From Gammaproteobacteria bacterium UBA5078 (GTDB lineage Bacteria > Pseudomonadota > Gammaproteobacteria > Pseudomonadales > Pseudohongiellaceae): a stretch of 64,000 nucleotides of DNA. Under the pieces are notes generated by a model. The model saw nothing but the letters and a program-made list of their open reading frames with translations, was not told the DNA's origin and did not search any database. Made by a program: the position numbers and the translations under genes. Within the stretch, counting starts at the first letter, position 1. The number at the start of each line of letters is the position of its first letter. Shown here piece by piece: positions 9,600 through 17,736 of the stretch. The stretch spans positions 367,118 to 431,117 of the forward strand of contig DIAM01000021.1 in assembly GCA_002416505.1 (NCBI GenBank), in the 5' to 3' direction.

Positions 9600-10220
9600 C
9601 TAGCCAAGCGATATCTTGATCGCAGTGGCAAACTCTTCGCTCCCTAACTCACCTTCGAAGAAACTATTGAAAGAAAGACTCACCCTCTCCACCGCATCCG
9701 TCACTTCGCGCACACCGTGGCGAACGTGGGAGGGAAACAGGAGGATATCTCCTACCTCGGTGTTGATGAAATAACGTTTCGCGTTGAAATAATTCTCCTG
9801 GGCAGGAAGCAACTCATGCCATAGATTATCTTCGTTGCGATGAAAACTGATGCCATCATTCTTAGCGAGATTGATATAGAGCACCCCACTCGCGACGCTG
9901 TTCGGATGCGTGTGTGCATGATGCGAATCACCCTGCCGCGACAGCGTAAGCCAAGACTGGGTGATCTTGAGTGCAACTCGATTCGAGGTGTTATAGATGG
10001 TCTTGAAATATTCATCGAGATGCCGCTGCAGCGTGTCACGCAGATCTTGCAGTGCTGGATTATTGAGTACGTTCTTATCGCGCGTGGATAGATTCGATAT
10101 CGAGTCGACGCAATCTGCCAATGCTACTCGAAAAAAATCTAATTCGCCTTGCGTAAACGGACGTCCGAGCGTGGCGCGATACAAGGGCGTCGCGAACATA
10201 TTCATCAGATCGTGCTGCAT
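9600..10220 (-). CDS. 2OG-Fe(II) oxygenase of the TIGR02466/PF13759 type
   Basis: Protein of 206 residues with the outline of the putative 2OG-Fe(II) oxygenase family TIGR02466. It has an N-terminal FATPLYR start, a metal-ligand region HAHTHPNSVASGVLYIN, and a C-terminal GDILLFPSHVRHGV holding the distal histidine. Such enzymes couple oxidation of a substrate to decarboxylation of 2-oxoglutarate; the substrates of this family are unknown. The ATG at 10220 follows GAGG. The gene is 28 bases downstream of the second phnE and seems to be in the same operon, so it may act on the compound that the ABC system imports. That is inference: it does not look like PhnY, and no PhnZ is present. Confidence 0.75.
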   Translation of the reverse strand: MQHDLMNMFATPLYRATLGRPFTQGELDFFRVALADCVDSISNLSTRDKNVLNNPALQDLRDTLQRHLDEYFKTIYNTSNRVALKITQSWLTLSRQGDSHHAHTHPNSVASGVLYINLAKNDGISFHRNEDNLWHELLPAQENYFNAKRYFINTEVGDILLFPSHVRHGVREVTDAVERVSLSFNSFFEGELGSEEFATAIKISLG

Positions 10221-10248
10221 CTTAGACCTCGGTTACGCAAGCTTGTGT

Positions 10249-11061
10249 TTAGATGACGGCGTGACGCACCTTGGCAGACACCCATTCCGAAAATATCACG
10301 GTGGCGAAGATCAAGACGAACACCGTCGCCACTTGCCCCCAGGCCAGATTATTGATCGCCGCATTCATCTGCAAGCCGATGCCCCCGGCACCCACCAGAC
10401 CAAGTACGGTGGACTCGCGGATATTGATGTCCCATCGGTAGACCGTAATGCCGGCAAACGCAGGCATTATCTGCGGCATCACCGAATAAGCTAGCACCTG
10501 CATTCTTCCCGCGCCTGTGGAGGTGACCGCCTCAACAGGCGTGGGGTGAATCTCCTCTATCGCCTCATAGAGTAGTTTGCCCACGAAACCGATGGAGCGC
10601 AGCGCGATCGCGATCATGCCAGCCAGGAGGCCTGGGCCTACGATAGTCACCAACAGAATCGCCCAGATCAGCGCATTGATGGAGCGCGAACTCACGATCA
10701 CCGCGAGCGCGAAGGCCCGCAGCGATGGGTGAGGACTCGTGTTGCGTGCGGCGAGGAATGCCAGCGGAAAGGCGATCAACACCCCCAATGCCGTCCCCAC
10801 TGTCGCGATATTGAGCGTGTCCCAAAGGGGCAGTAGTAGCGAGCCGGTAATAGACCAGTCCGGTGGAATCATACGGCCGATGAGACTCGCGGCTTGAAGA
10901 TGAGCATCGGTGAGAAACTCCCAGATTGTGTTATCGGAGATAATCTTCCAACACAGCAGGAATAACATTAGCGCGAGAAAATAACCGCACCATATCAAGC
11001 GCTGCTGCAGAGGCTCGCGACGCTGCCATACGGGAGTTTTATTGACGATTTCAACAGGCAT
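10249..11061 (-). CDS. phnE: Phosphonate-type ABC transporter permease (second PhnE)
   Basis: Inner-membrane permease of about 270 residues with several hydrophobic helices and the binding-protein-dependent transport signature (ESTVLGLVGAGGIGLQM). It contains SRSINALIWAILLV, typical of PhnE. The start is ambiguous: ATG at 11061 forms a TGATG overlap with the preceding phnE stop and is preferred; ATG at 11073 would add four residues. PhnE dimers form the channel for phosphonate, phosphite or related anions energised by PhnC. Two consecutive phnE genes are common and imply a heterodimeric channel. Confidence 0.88.
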   Translation of the reverse strand: MPVEIVNKTPVWQRREPLQQRLIWCGYFLALMLFLLCWKIISDNTIWEFLTDAHLQAASLIGRMIPPDWSITGSLLLPLWDTLNIATVGTALGVLIAFPLAFLAARNTSPHPSLRAFALAVIVSSRSINALIWAILLVTIVGPGLLAGMIAIALRSIGFVGKLLYEAIEEIHPTPVEAVTSTGAGRMQVLAYSVMPQIMPAFAGITVYRWDINIRESTVLGLVGAGGIGLQMNAAINNLAWGQVATVFVLIFATVIFSEWVSAKVRHAVI

Positions 11062-11894
11062 CAGGCGGTCCATTTGCGGACATAGCCCGACAGATATTCA
11101 CTCATTAATACAATGCCAATGATCACTAGGAGTACGGCAGCGGAGGTGTCGTAATCATAGCGATTGATTGAAGTGTTTAAAGTGGCCCCTATGCCACCCG
11201 CCCCGACTATTCCGATTACCGCTGATTCGCGGAAATTTATGTCGAGCCGATAGAGCGACAGACCAATCAAACGCGGCATCACTTGAGGTTGCACCGCGTA
11301 GTTGATCCACTGCAGCCAAGACGCCCCCGTTGCCCGGACAGCCTCCATAGGGTCGCGCTGCGCATCCTCTATATCTTCGGCCAATAATTTAGCCATAAAA
11401 CCAATCGTGGCGAAGGCGAGTGTGACCACTCCCGCCAATGGACCGAAACCGAACATCGCCACGAATAGGATCGCGATAATAATCTCTTGAAACGTGCGCG
11501 ACAGAGCGATAATGGCGCGGCAGAAGAAATACACGGGAGTCGGCGCAATATTGCGCGCCGCACCGAGGCCAACGGGAATCGCCAAGAGGATGCCGATGAC
11601 AGTCGCGGCGAATGTCATCGTGAGACTCTCGCGCAATCCTATCGCGATCTCGCCTCCTCGGGAGACGAAGTCGGGAGTCAGGAACGAGCCCATGAAGGCC
11701 ACGCCGCGATCCATCCCTTGGGCAACCCGCGACCAGTTGATATCGACACTGAAGTACAGCAGCACGAGATAGACGAGAGCGGCCGCGTTGATGCCCCAGC
11801 GTAGCGTCACATTGCTGATCTTCGGTTTTGGGCGCCAACTGCCACTCTTAGCGGCAATGATGCGCGGCTCCAGCAGTTGCGGCGACTGACTCAT
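11061..11894 (-). CDS. phnE: Phosphonate-type ABC transporter permease (first PhnE)
   Basis: Permease of 277 residues with a hydrophilic N-terminus of about 28 residues, then about six membrane helices. It carries SRTFQEIIIAILFV and the cytoplasmic coupling segment ESAVIGIVGAGGIGATL that contacts the ATPase. The start ATG overlaps the phnC stop as ATGA (11891-11894), so translation is probably coupled. It is related to the following permease in layout and signatures but clearly diverged, as expected for the two halves of one channel. It acts in the inner membrane with PhnC and PhnD. Confidence 0.88.
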   Translation of the reverse strand: MSQSPQLLEPRIIAAKSGSWRPKPKISNVTLRWGINAAALVYLVLLYFSVDINWSRVAQGMDRGVAFMGSFLTPDFVSRGGEIAIGLRESLTMTFAATVIGILLAIPVGLGAARNIAPTPVYFFCRAIIALSRTFQEIIIAILFVAMFGFGPLAGVVTLAFATIGFMAKLLAEDIEDAQRDPMEAVRATGASWLQWINYAVQPQVMPRLIGLSLYRLDINFRESAVIGIVGAGGIGATLNTSINRYDYDTSAAVLLVIIGIVLMSEYLSGYVRKWTA

Positions 11895-12718
11895 GGATGC
11901 CCACCGAGTAGCGCCGCCTCGACGTCTGGCCCTTTCGCTTCGCTAGCGCCTTGATCATCATCATGCTTGTCGGCGCTCCAGTCTTCTTCGCCGTAGATAG
12001 TGGTGAGTATCTCCGGGCTCAGCCCGTCGGGCGCGCCGTCATAGACGATCTCGCCAGCACGCAGGCCCACGACGCGGTGCACGAATTGTTGAGCAAGGGC
12101 GACATCGTGAATATTAATAATGGTAGCGAGGTTCTGTTCCTGACACAGCTCACAGATCAGCCGCATGATTTGGCGAGACGTCTTCGGATCGAGACTCGCC
12201 GTCGGCTCATCCACTAGGAGCAACTTTGGATTCTGCATGAGGGCTCTGGCGATGCCAACGCGCTGCTTCTGGCCACCAGATAGGGCGTCGCCACGCTTAT
12301 CGAGCATGGTCTCCAAGCCTACGCGCTCGAGCAGTTCGAAGGCTTGCTGGATATCGCTTTGAGGGAATTTACGGAAATAACTGCGCCAGAATCCGACGTA
12401 GGCGAGCCGACCGGAGAGCACATTCTCCATGACGGACAGGCGCTCCACTAGCGCATAGTTCTGGAAAATCATGCCGATCTGCCGTCGCGCCTGACGCAGC
12501 CGACCTCCACGAACATTGGTAATGTCTTTGGAGTCCAGCTCGATCGAGCCGGAGGTAGGTTCCACGAGGCGATTCACACAGCGAATGAGCGTGCTCTTGC
12601 CTGCGCCAGAAGGGCCAATTAATGCGAGCACCTGACCGGCGGGGACGTCTAGATCGATGTCGTTGAGCGCAAGATCGCCAGTGGCGTAGCGTTTCGTAAG
12701 ACCCTTCAATTTCAGCAT
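11891..12718 (-). CDS. phnC: Phosphonate-type ABC transporter ATP-binding protein PhnC
   Basis: ATPase of 275 residues with all nucleotide-binding motifs: Walker A GPSGAGKST, signature LSGGQKQRVGIARAL, Walker B LLLVDEPTASLD, and a switch histidine in NIHDVALAQ. I chose the ATG at 12718 (MLKLKGLTKRY), which is the normal PhnC N-terminus and follows a GTGAGA ribosome site. An upstream start at 12949 would add 77 residues that overlap phnD and look like no known domain. It energises import through the two PhnE subunits. Confidence 0.92.
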   Translation of the reverse strand: MLKLKGLTKRYATGDLALNDIDLDVPAGQVLALIGPSGAGKSTLIRCVNRLVEPTSGSIELDSKDITNVRGGRLRQARRQIGMIFQNYALVERLSVMENVLSGRLAYVGFWRSYFRKFPQSDIQQAFELLERVGLETMLDKRGDALSGGQKQRVGIARALMQNPKLLLVDEPTASLDPKTSRQIMRLICELCQEQNLATIINIHDVALAQQFVHRVVGLRAGEIVYDGAPDGLSPEILTTIYGEEDWSADKHDDDQGASEAKGPDVEAALLGGHP

Positions 12719-12794
12719 ATTATTCTCACTTTCGACTAGTCTCTTGAGGAGGCTAGCACAGATTTCGCGCTGCCTTAGAAGCGCCTTATGACGC

Positions 12795-13754
12795 TCAATC
12801 GCAGTTGTAGATGGTGTTATTCGCCTCATCGATCGTGCGTACCACCGCCCACTGGTCTTGGTAGGTGATGGGAGTGAATTGCTCCATCCCAGCGTCGGCG
12901 AACTCACGTTGCAGCGCCGTACCCTCCCAATCGAAGCTAAAGAAGGCATCGCGGATCTTGCCCGCCAATACCGGGTTCAAGTCGTTAGATACGCCGTAAC
13001 CGGTGGTGGGAAAGGTAGCGGATTTATAGATCGTCTTATAGTCGCCAGTGCGCACGACATCGCGCGCTATCATGCGAAACAACACCTCGTTGGCGATCGC
13101 GGCGGAGTCGTAGTCTTTGTTCACCACGCCGAGAATCGAGTTGTCGTGGCTGCCCGAATACGCCGTCTTATAGTCAGTGTCGGCCACGTAGCCGAACTCG
13201 GAGTGCAATAAGGCAGAGGGCGCCTTGAAGCCCGAGTTCGAGGTGGGCGAGGTAAAGGCTAGGGTACGCCCCTGTAGATCGCCTATCGAATCGATGCCGC
13301 TGCCCGGATAGGTGATGATCTCCATCTGATAGCCGTAGCTGCCGTCTTTGGCAGACATCATGGCGAAGGGCACGAAGCCCACACAATTGACCGCTATCGG
13401 CGTTGAGCCCGTGTTAAAGCCCGCCACATGGAGGCGCCCCGCACGCATTGCCTCGAGCTGGGCCGCATTGGACTGTACCGGAAAGAAGCGCACCTCTTTA
13501 CCCGTCAGCTCCTCGAGATGAGCGATGAACTCATCCCAGACCTTAGAGTACATCGCCGGGTCTTCTACCGGAGTATAGGCAAAGATCAGAATGCGCGGAT
13601 CGCGCCACTTAGCGGAGTCCGTGGGGGTATCGGCGACTAGGTCATGGTTGGCATCGACATAGCGGGGCGAGAGCTCGGCCCCAAGTACCAATAGGCTAGC
13701 GCTCGAGCACAATAGCCCAATCACAGCGCGGCCTAGCCTCTTCTTGACTGTCAT
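12795..13754 (-). CDS. phnD: Phosphonate/phosphite-type periplasmic binding protein PhnD
   Basis: Exported solute-binding protein of 319 residues with a signal peptide ending near LGAELS. The mature part carries PhnD-family features: RILIFAYTPVEDP, FNTGSTPIAVN, TLAFTSPTSNSGFKAP and the SGSHDNSI segment. The last two line the phosphonate or phosphite pocket in this family. It captures substrate in the periplasm for PhnC/PhnE. The family also binds other oxyanions and organophosphorus compounds, so the ligand is not settled. It is first in the operon, 76 bases before phnC, with a TATAAT upstream (13787-13792). No C-P lyase, PhnX, PhnY/Z or PtxD gene is visible in the window. Confidence 0.88.
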   Translation of the reverse strand: MTVKKRLGRAVIGLLCSSASLLVLGAELSPRYVDANHDLVADTPTDSAKWRDPRILIFAYTPVEDPAMYSKVWDEFIAHLEELTGKEVRFFPVQSNAAQLEAMRAGRLHVAGFNTGSTPIAVNCVGFVPFAMMSAKDGSYGYQMEIITYPGSGIDSIGDLQGRTLAFTSPTSNSGFKAPSALLHSEFGYVADTDYKTAYSGSHDNSILGVVNKDYDSAAIANEVLFRMIARDVVRTGDYKTIYKSATFPTTGYGVSNDLNPVLAGKIRDAFFSFDWEGTALQREFADAGMEQFTPITYQDQWAVVRTIDEANNTIYNCD

Positions 13755-13786
13755 CTCATGCCCCCTCTTCGCAATAGCATCGCTCG

Positions 13787-13792
13787 ATTATA
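13787..13792 (-). promoter_or_regulatory. Candidate -10 box of the phn operon
   Basis: TATAAT on the minus strand, 33 bases upstream of the phnD ATG. No good -35 hexamer is found at 16-18 bases, so an activator may be needed. I found no Pho-box-like repeat here. Confidence 0.35.
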
Positions 13793-14033
13793 GGGGAATG
13801 CTCATACAAGCGACACCGGGATATGGAGTTACTTAACACACGTAATCGAAGGGGGAGCTAGGGCACACACAGAGGGCCCGGACAGGCCGGCCATACCCCC
13901 GGAGACATTCCAGACATGAGTGCTGGCAGCGGCAGTTGAGAGGGAGATGGAGTCGAACCTGAAGATGACTGCCGAGATTGACGCCGAGGGACTACTGTTC
14001 GACTCAAGTCTTGAGGATTTGATTATATAAACT
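13793..14033. other. Intergenic region between deaD and phnD
   Basis: No convincing gene. It contains a 13-base palindrome, CTCAAGTCTTGAG (14003-14015), and GC-rich stretches. The phnD promoter lies at its left end and the deaD terminator just to its right. Confidence 0.4.
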
Positions 14034-14067
14034 TATGGTGCCTCATGAAGAGACATGAGGCACCATA
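14034..14067 (-). terminator. Terminator downstream of deaD
   Basis: Perfect 14-bp inverted repeat (TATGGTGCCTCATG and its complement) with a six-base loop, starting six bases after the deaD stop. The T-rich flank on the minus strand is modest (AGTTTATATAAT). Confidence 0.6.
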
Positions 14068-14072
14068 ATATT

Positions 14073-16406
14073 TTATTCGGCAGACGTTTTCCCGGATGGA
14101 CCGCGACGCTTACCTTTGTCTTTATCTACTCGCTTGCTCTTGGGCTTCTTGGGCTTCGCACTCTTCGCAGCACCTTCTGGCAAACCCAGCTTGCCACTCG
14201 GTCGAGCAGTTTTCACCCCTGGCGCCTCGAGATCGGGAAAGGTATCAAGGACCTCGCGAGTAATGTCCTTGCTCTGTGCGCTGCGGAAATTAGGCTTACT
14301 AAATTCAGCCTTCTCCGCACGTGGTTTTGCGTCGGCCCCTTTGCTAAAGGCCGGTTTTTTGAAGTCCGCTTTCTTAAACTCGTCATTGCCCACGACAGGC
14401 TTTTTGAAGGATGCTTTTTTAAAGGATTCTTTCTTGAACCCTTCCTTCTTAAAACCCTCTTTCTTAAACTCCTCTTTTCTCGGAGCGGGGCTCGCTGCGT
14501 TGTCGGTAGCACTCTTGTGAACTGCGCGTGCCGGCTTGGCCACGGACTCGATCATCAGGGGCTTGCTGCACACATGAGTCTTCTGCAGGATCTGCATAAC
14601 CTCTTTGGGCATGCCACCGGGCAGATCTACCGTGCAATAGTCATCATAGATGCGGATGTGGCCGATATAGCGACCTTCGATTTCCGCCTCATTGGCAATA
14701 GCACCCACTACTTCGCGTGGCGTAACGCCATCTTTATGCCCGACGTGAATGCGAAAGCGCTCCATCGGAATATCCGGGTAATCGCGCAACGGCTTAGCAC
14801 GGCCGTCGTCCGAAGGGCTGTGCTCACGGCGTGGCGATCGCGTCGGCGTATCGCCGAACAAGGGCTCTTCGGTCAGGATATCTTGCAACTCATTGTCGAC
14901 AGGCACGCGGCGTGGGGCACGCTCTGCCTGCGCTGGCCGCTCACTGCGCTCAGGCCTGGCTTTGCGCTCGGGCCGAGCATTGGAGTCGGGGCTAGCGCGA
15001 CGGGTGCTAGGCTCATTGCGTCCCTGAGTATCGCTGTAGGCGAAGTTCGCACGGTCGCTTCTTGGGGCTTCACGCCCACCATGGCTTGGCTCTAGCGGAC
15101 GATCTTTCTGTAGTAGATAGGCCATCGCGGCGGCGACGTGTTCCGGCGTGCACTCGTGCTCTTGCACCAGATCTGCAACCAGTTTATGGAAGAAGTCGAG
15201 CTTGCCATTCGTGATGGTCTCGGAGATGCCCTCCTTAAAGGCGGCGCTACGCTTCTCGATCAACTCGCCTCGCGTTGGCAGCTCCATCTGCGTAATTTTC
15301 TTACGTGTCGTCTTCTCGATGGAATTCAATAAGCGACGCTCGCGTGGCGCTACAAACAGAATCGCCTTACCACTGCGGCCCGCGCGACCGGTCCGGCCGA
15401 TGCGGTGCACATAGGCTTCGTCGTCGTAGGGAATATCGTAGTTCATGACGTGGCTAAGGCGATCGACGTCGAGGCCACGAGCGGCCACGTCGGTGGCCAC
15501 TAGAATATCGAGTTGGCCGTTCTTCAACTGCTCGACCGTGCGCGAGCGAATTGTCTGATTCATGTCGCCGTTCAGAGGCGAGGCGGCAAAGCCGCGAGCG
15601 CTCAACTTCTCGGCTAGATCAACCGTGCTGGTCTTGGTCCGCACGAAAATCAGCATCGCGTCGAACTCTTCTACTTCCAAGATGCGCGTCAGGGCATCGA
15701 GCTTGCTAGTGCCTTGCACCAGCCAATAGAACTGCTCGATATCCTCGTTTGTCGAGATCGCGCTCTGGATGCGAATCTCCTGCGGATTCGTCAGATACTT
15801 CTCTGCAACGGAGCGAATCGGGCCAGGCATGGTAGCGGAGAACAACGCAACCTGACGCGACTTCGGGGTATTTTCGAGTATGGACTCAACGTCGTCGATG
15901 AAGCCCATGCGCAACATTTCGTCGGCCTCGTCGAGCACGAGCGTATTCAACTTGCTCAGGTCGATCGTTCTGCGATTGAGATGGTCGAGCAAGCGCCCCG
16001 GCGTGCCGACTACGACGTGTGCGCCGCGACGTAGGCCCGAGAGCTGACGTCCCATATCCTGACCACCATAGATCGGTAGCACATGAAAACCACGCATGCC
16101 CGCGGCATATGTCTGGAAGGCCTCGGCCACCTGAATCGCCAATTCGCGTGTCGGGCACAGGACGAGTGCTTGCGTGTGAGACTTGCTCAGATCAATCTTG
16201 GCCAGTATCGGCAGCGCGAACGCTGCTGTTTTACCAGTCCCGGTCTGGGCCATGCCCACCACATCTTGCCCTTGCAGGAGCACGGGAATAGTGGCCTGCT
16301 GGATCGGCGAGGGCTTTTCATACCCTACTTTACTGAGAGTATCCTGCAGGAATTGCGGCAGATCGAGCTCAGCAAAGCTGAGTTCCGGACGGGTACTGGA
16401 TGACAT
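14073..16406 (-). CDS. deaD: DEAD-box ATP-dependent RNA helicase DeaD/CsdA
   Basis: Cytoplasmic RNA helicase of 777 residues. Visible motifs are AQTGTGKTAA (Walker A), PTRELA, VLDEADEM, FSATMP and HRIGRTGR, followed by a DbpA-type RNA-binding domain (ERFRIHVGHKDGV to CSKPLMI). DeaD/CsdA unwinds RNA in ribosome assembly and mRNA turnover, especially in the cold. The C-terminal tail is long and basic, with FKK-type pentapeptide repeats (14342-14476) that I do not know from the usual family. I chose the ATG at 16406, which follows AAGG at a proper distance, over a GTG at 16430. It lies downstream of glpQ but has its own TATAAT (16502-16507), giving a leader of about 90 bases. Confidence 0.95.
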   Translation of the reverse strand: MSSSTRPELSFAELDLPQFLQDTLSKVGYEKPSPIQQATIPVLLQGQDVVGMAQTGTGKTAAFALPILAKIDLSKSHTQALVLCPTRELAIQVAEAFQTYAAGMRGFHVLPIYGGQDMGRQLSGLRRGAHVVVGTPGRLLDHLNRRTIDLSKLNTLVLDEADEMLRMGFIDDVESILENTPKSRQVALFSATMPGPIRSVAEKYLTNPQEIRIQSAISTNEDIEQFYWLVQGTSKLDALTRILEVEEFDAMLIFVRTKTSTVDLAEKLSARGFAASPLNGDMNQTIRSRTVEQLKNGQLDILVATDVAARGLDVDRLSHVMNYDIPYDDEAYVHRIGRTGRAGRSGKAILFVAPRERRLLNSIEKTTRKKITQMELPTRGELIEKRSAAFKEGISETITNGKLDFFHKLVADLVQEHECTPEHVAAAMAYLLQKDRPLEPSHGGREAPRSDRANFAYSDTQGRNEPSTRRASPDSNARPERKARPERSERPAQAERAPRRVPVDNELQDILTEEPLFGDTPTRSPRREHSPSDDGRAKPLRDYPDIPMERFRIHVGHKDGVTPREVVGAIANEAEIEGRYIGHIRIYDDYCTVDLPGGMPKEVMQILQKTHVCSKPLMIESVAKPARAVHKSATDNAASPAPRKEEFKKEGFKKEGFKKESFKKASFKKPVVGNDEFKKADFKKPAFSKGADAKPRAEKAEFSKPNFRSAQSKDITREVLDTFPDLEAPGVKTARPSGKLGLPEGAAKSAKPKKPKSKRVDKDKGKRRGPSGKTSAE
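14342..14476 (-). repeat. In-frame 15-bp tandem repeats coding for FKKxx in the DeaD tail
   Basis: The tail reads EEFKK EGFKK EGFKK ESFKK, then ASFKK, DEFKK and ADFKK, with a spacer (PVVGN) before the last two. Each unit is 15 bases and the first four are nearly identical at DNA level. The repeats form a strongly basic, aromatic-spaced stretch suited to RNA binding. Such repeats are prone to copy-number change. Confidence 0.85.
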
Positions 16407-16501
16407 TTTCGGGCCTTGTACTGATGACACAAATGGAAGAGTAAAGCACTGACGGATGAAACTGAATGCGGGACAGCGGCTGCAAATTCAAACGGGCAGC
16501 G

Positions 16502-16507
16502 ATTATA
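16502..16507 (-). promoter_or_regulatory. Candidate -10 box of deaD
   Basis: Perfect TATAAT on the minus strand, about 95 bases upstream of the deaD ATG. A perfect 10-base palindrome, GGATGCATCC (16517-16526), sits just upstream, between the -10 and a weak -35. The long leader is in keeping with cold-shock-type mRNAs. Confidence 0.35.
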
Positions 16508-16565
16508 CGTCAAAATGGATGCATCCGCATAGCACGGCATGAAATCCACTGTTTTAGGGAAAAGC

Positions 16566-16588
16566 AGGCGCAGGCTAGGCCTGCGCCT
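16566..16588 (-). terminator. Terminator-like hairpin after glpQ
   Basis: AGGCGCAGGC and its complement pair around a TAG loop (10-bp stem), six bases beyond the glpQ stop. The following minus-strand sequence, TGCTTTTCCC, gives only a short T-run. Confidence 0.55.
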
Positions 16589-16594
16589 AGCGGC

Positions 16595-17644
16595 TCATCG
16601 TGCCTTTAGGAATTCGACCGCGCGGTCAGGAAAATCGGTGAATACGCCATCTACTCCGGCCTCGAAATAGAAAATCTCCAACATCTGTTCGAAACTTTGG
16701 GCATAGGCTGGCACATGCCCGGGATCGAGCCGGAAAGTATAGGGGTGCACCTGCATGCCATTGTCGTGAGCGAGTTGCACCAAGTCGCTGATCTTAAGGG
16801 CGCCACGCACGGAGTCGCGATCTACGATCATCGACTTCTCCGGCCCTATGCCATCGGCGTACATCGCAATCTCGCGCATACCCTCGGCGCTGCCCATCCA
16901 CTCGTTCTCTTCGCCGCCAGAGAGCAGGGCGACGAGCTTGAGCTCGATGCCGAGCGCTGGCATGAGCTCGTCGTGCATGCGCTTGAGCTCATCAAACTCG
17001 AAAGTCTGCACAAACACCTTGTCACTCTTATTGCTATAGCCGTATTGCTTGAGGGTTGCCAATACCGCACGGCCGAGGTCTTTGCCCTCGGCCAAGTGAA
17101 ATGCGGGAGATTTGATCTCGGGGTAGATCCCTACATCGCGGCCAGTCGACTTATTCAAGCCCTGCACGAACTCGATCTCTTGCGCTAGGGTATGGATCTT
17201 AAAGATCGATTTGCCGACGGGGAAACGCTGTGGGTAATCTACCTTCTCCACCCCATCCTCTGCAGAGACGCCCTCCGAGACATCGAGGCTGAGTATTTCT
17301 GCCAGCGTGAAGTCCACTGCGTAGTGCTGCCCATCGGCGCGCGCGCGGCCCGGAAATTTGTCGGCCACGTCTGTGGTGCGATCTAGCGTGATGTCGTGAA
17401 TGACGATCAACTGATCATCCTTGGTCATCACCACGTCCTGCTCGACATAGTCTGCCCCCATCGCATAGGCCATCGCCTTAGCCGGCAGGCTGTGCTCGGG
17501 CAGATAACCGCTGGCACCGCGGTGCGCAACGACTACTTTAGCGCTGGACTGCGCAAGCGCGCTGGGGGAAATGGCAGCACCGAGCACTACACTCATGGCG
17601 ATCGCTCCGATTGTTATTCGCTCGAAAAATTGAAAAGCTCGCAT
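16595..17644 (-). CDS. glpQ: Periplasmic glycerophosphodiester phosphodiesterase GlpQ
   Basis: Exported enzyme of 349 residues with a signal peptide ending at SALAQ. The GDPD catalytic features are clear: HRGASGYLPEHS, the metal-ligand stretch VEQDVVMTKD, and VIHDITLDRTT. The large insertion and C-terminal VFTDFPDRAVEFL match periplasmic GlpQ rather than the shorter cytoplasmic UgpQ. It hydrolyses glycerophosphodiesters released from phospholipids to glycerol-3-phosphate and an alcohol. The start follows AAGGAA. A direct repeat resembling a Pho box lies 43-60 bases upstream (17687-17704), suggesting induction by phosphate starvation. Confidence 0.93.
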   Translation of the reverse strand: MRAFQFFERITIGAIAMSVVLGAAISPSALAQSSAKVVVAHRGASGYLPEHSLPAKAMAYAMGADYVEQDVVMTKDDQLIVIHDITLDRTTDVADKFPGRARADGQHYAVDFTLAEILSLDVSEGVSAEDGVEKVDYPQRFPVGKSIFKIHTLAQEIEFVQGLNKSTGRDVGIYPEIKSPAFHLAEGKDLGRAVLATLKQYGYSNKSDKVFVQTFEFDELKRMHDELMPALGIELKLVALLSGGEENEWMGSAEGMREIAMYADGIGPEKSMIVDRDSVRGALKISDLVQLAHDNGMQVHPYTFRLDPGHVPAYAQSFEQMLEIFYFEAGVDGVFTDFPDRAVEFLKAR

Positions 17645-17686
17645 GGAAATTCCTTGAATTGTCTTTGGGTTCGCAGACTCAATCCT

Positions 17687-17704
17687 ATGTCAGCTGTGTG
17701 TCAG
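17687..17704 (-). promoter_or_regulatory. Candidate Pho box upstream of glpQ
   Basis: On the minus strand the 18 bases read CTGACACACAGCTGACAT: two copies of CTGACA whose starts are 11 bases apart. This is the architecture of the PhoB box (CTGTCATAAAACTGTCAT), matched at 13 of 18 positions by my count. It lies in a 92-base gap directly before glpQ, a known type of Pho target. No clear -10 follows. Confidence 0.45.
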
Positions 17705-17736
17705 CCATATGGCAGCACACAATATTGTAGGAGCTT

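Noticed and set aside
12719..12949. Longer PhnC with a 77-residue N-terminal extension
   Set aside because: The extra part overlaps phnD, has no domain, and the ATG at 12718 has a proper ribosome site and a standard PhnC start.
13755..14033. Pho box before the phn operon
   Set aside because: No pair of CTGTCA-like hexamers at 11-base spacing was found on either strand.
14342..14476. CRISPR-like short repeats
   Set aside because: The 15-base repeats are in frame, have no unique spacers, and encode part of DeaD.
14055..15095. 346-codon open frame on the plus strand opposite deaD
   Set aside because: It mirrors the deaD C-terminal coding region, including the FKK repeats, and its product is low-complexity (FLKxxFL). 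deaD itself is a complete family member.
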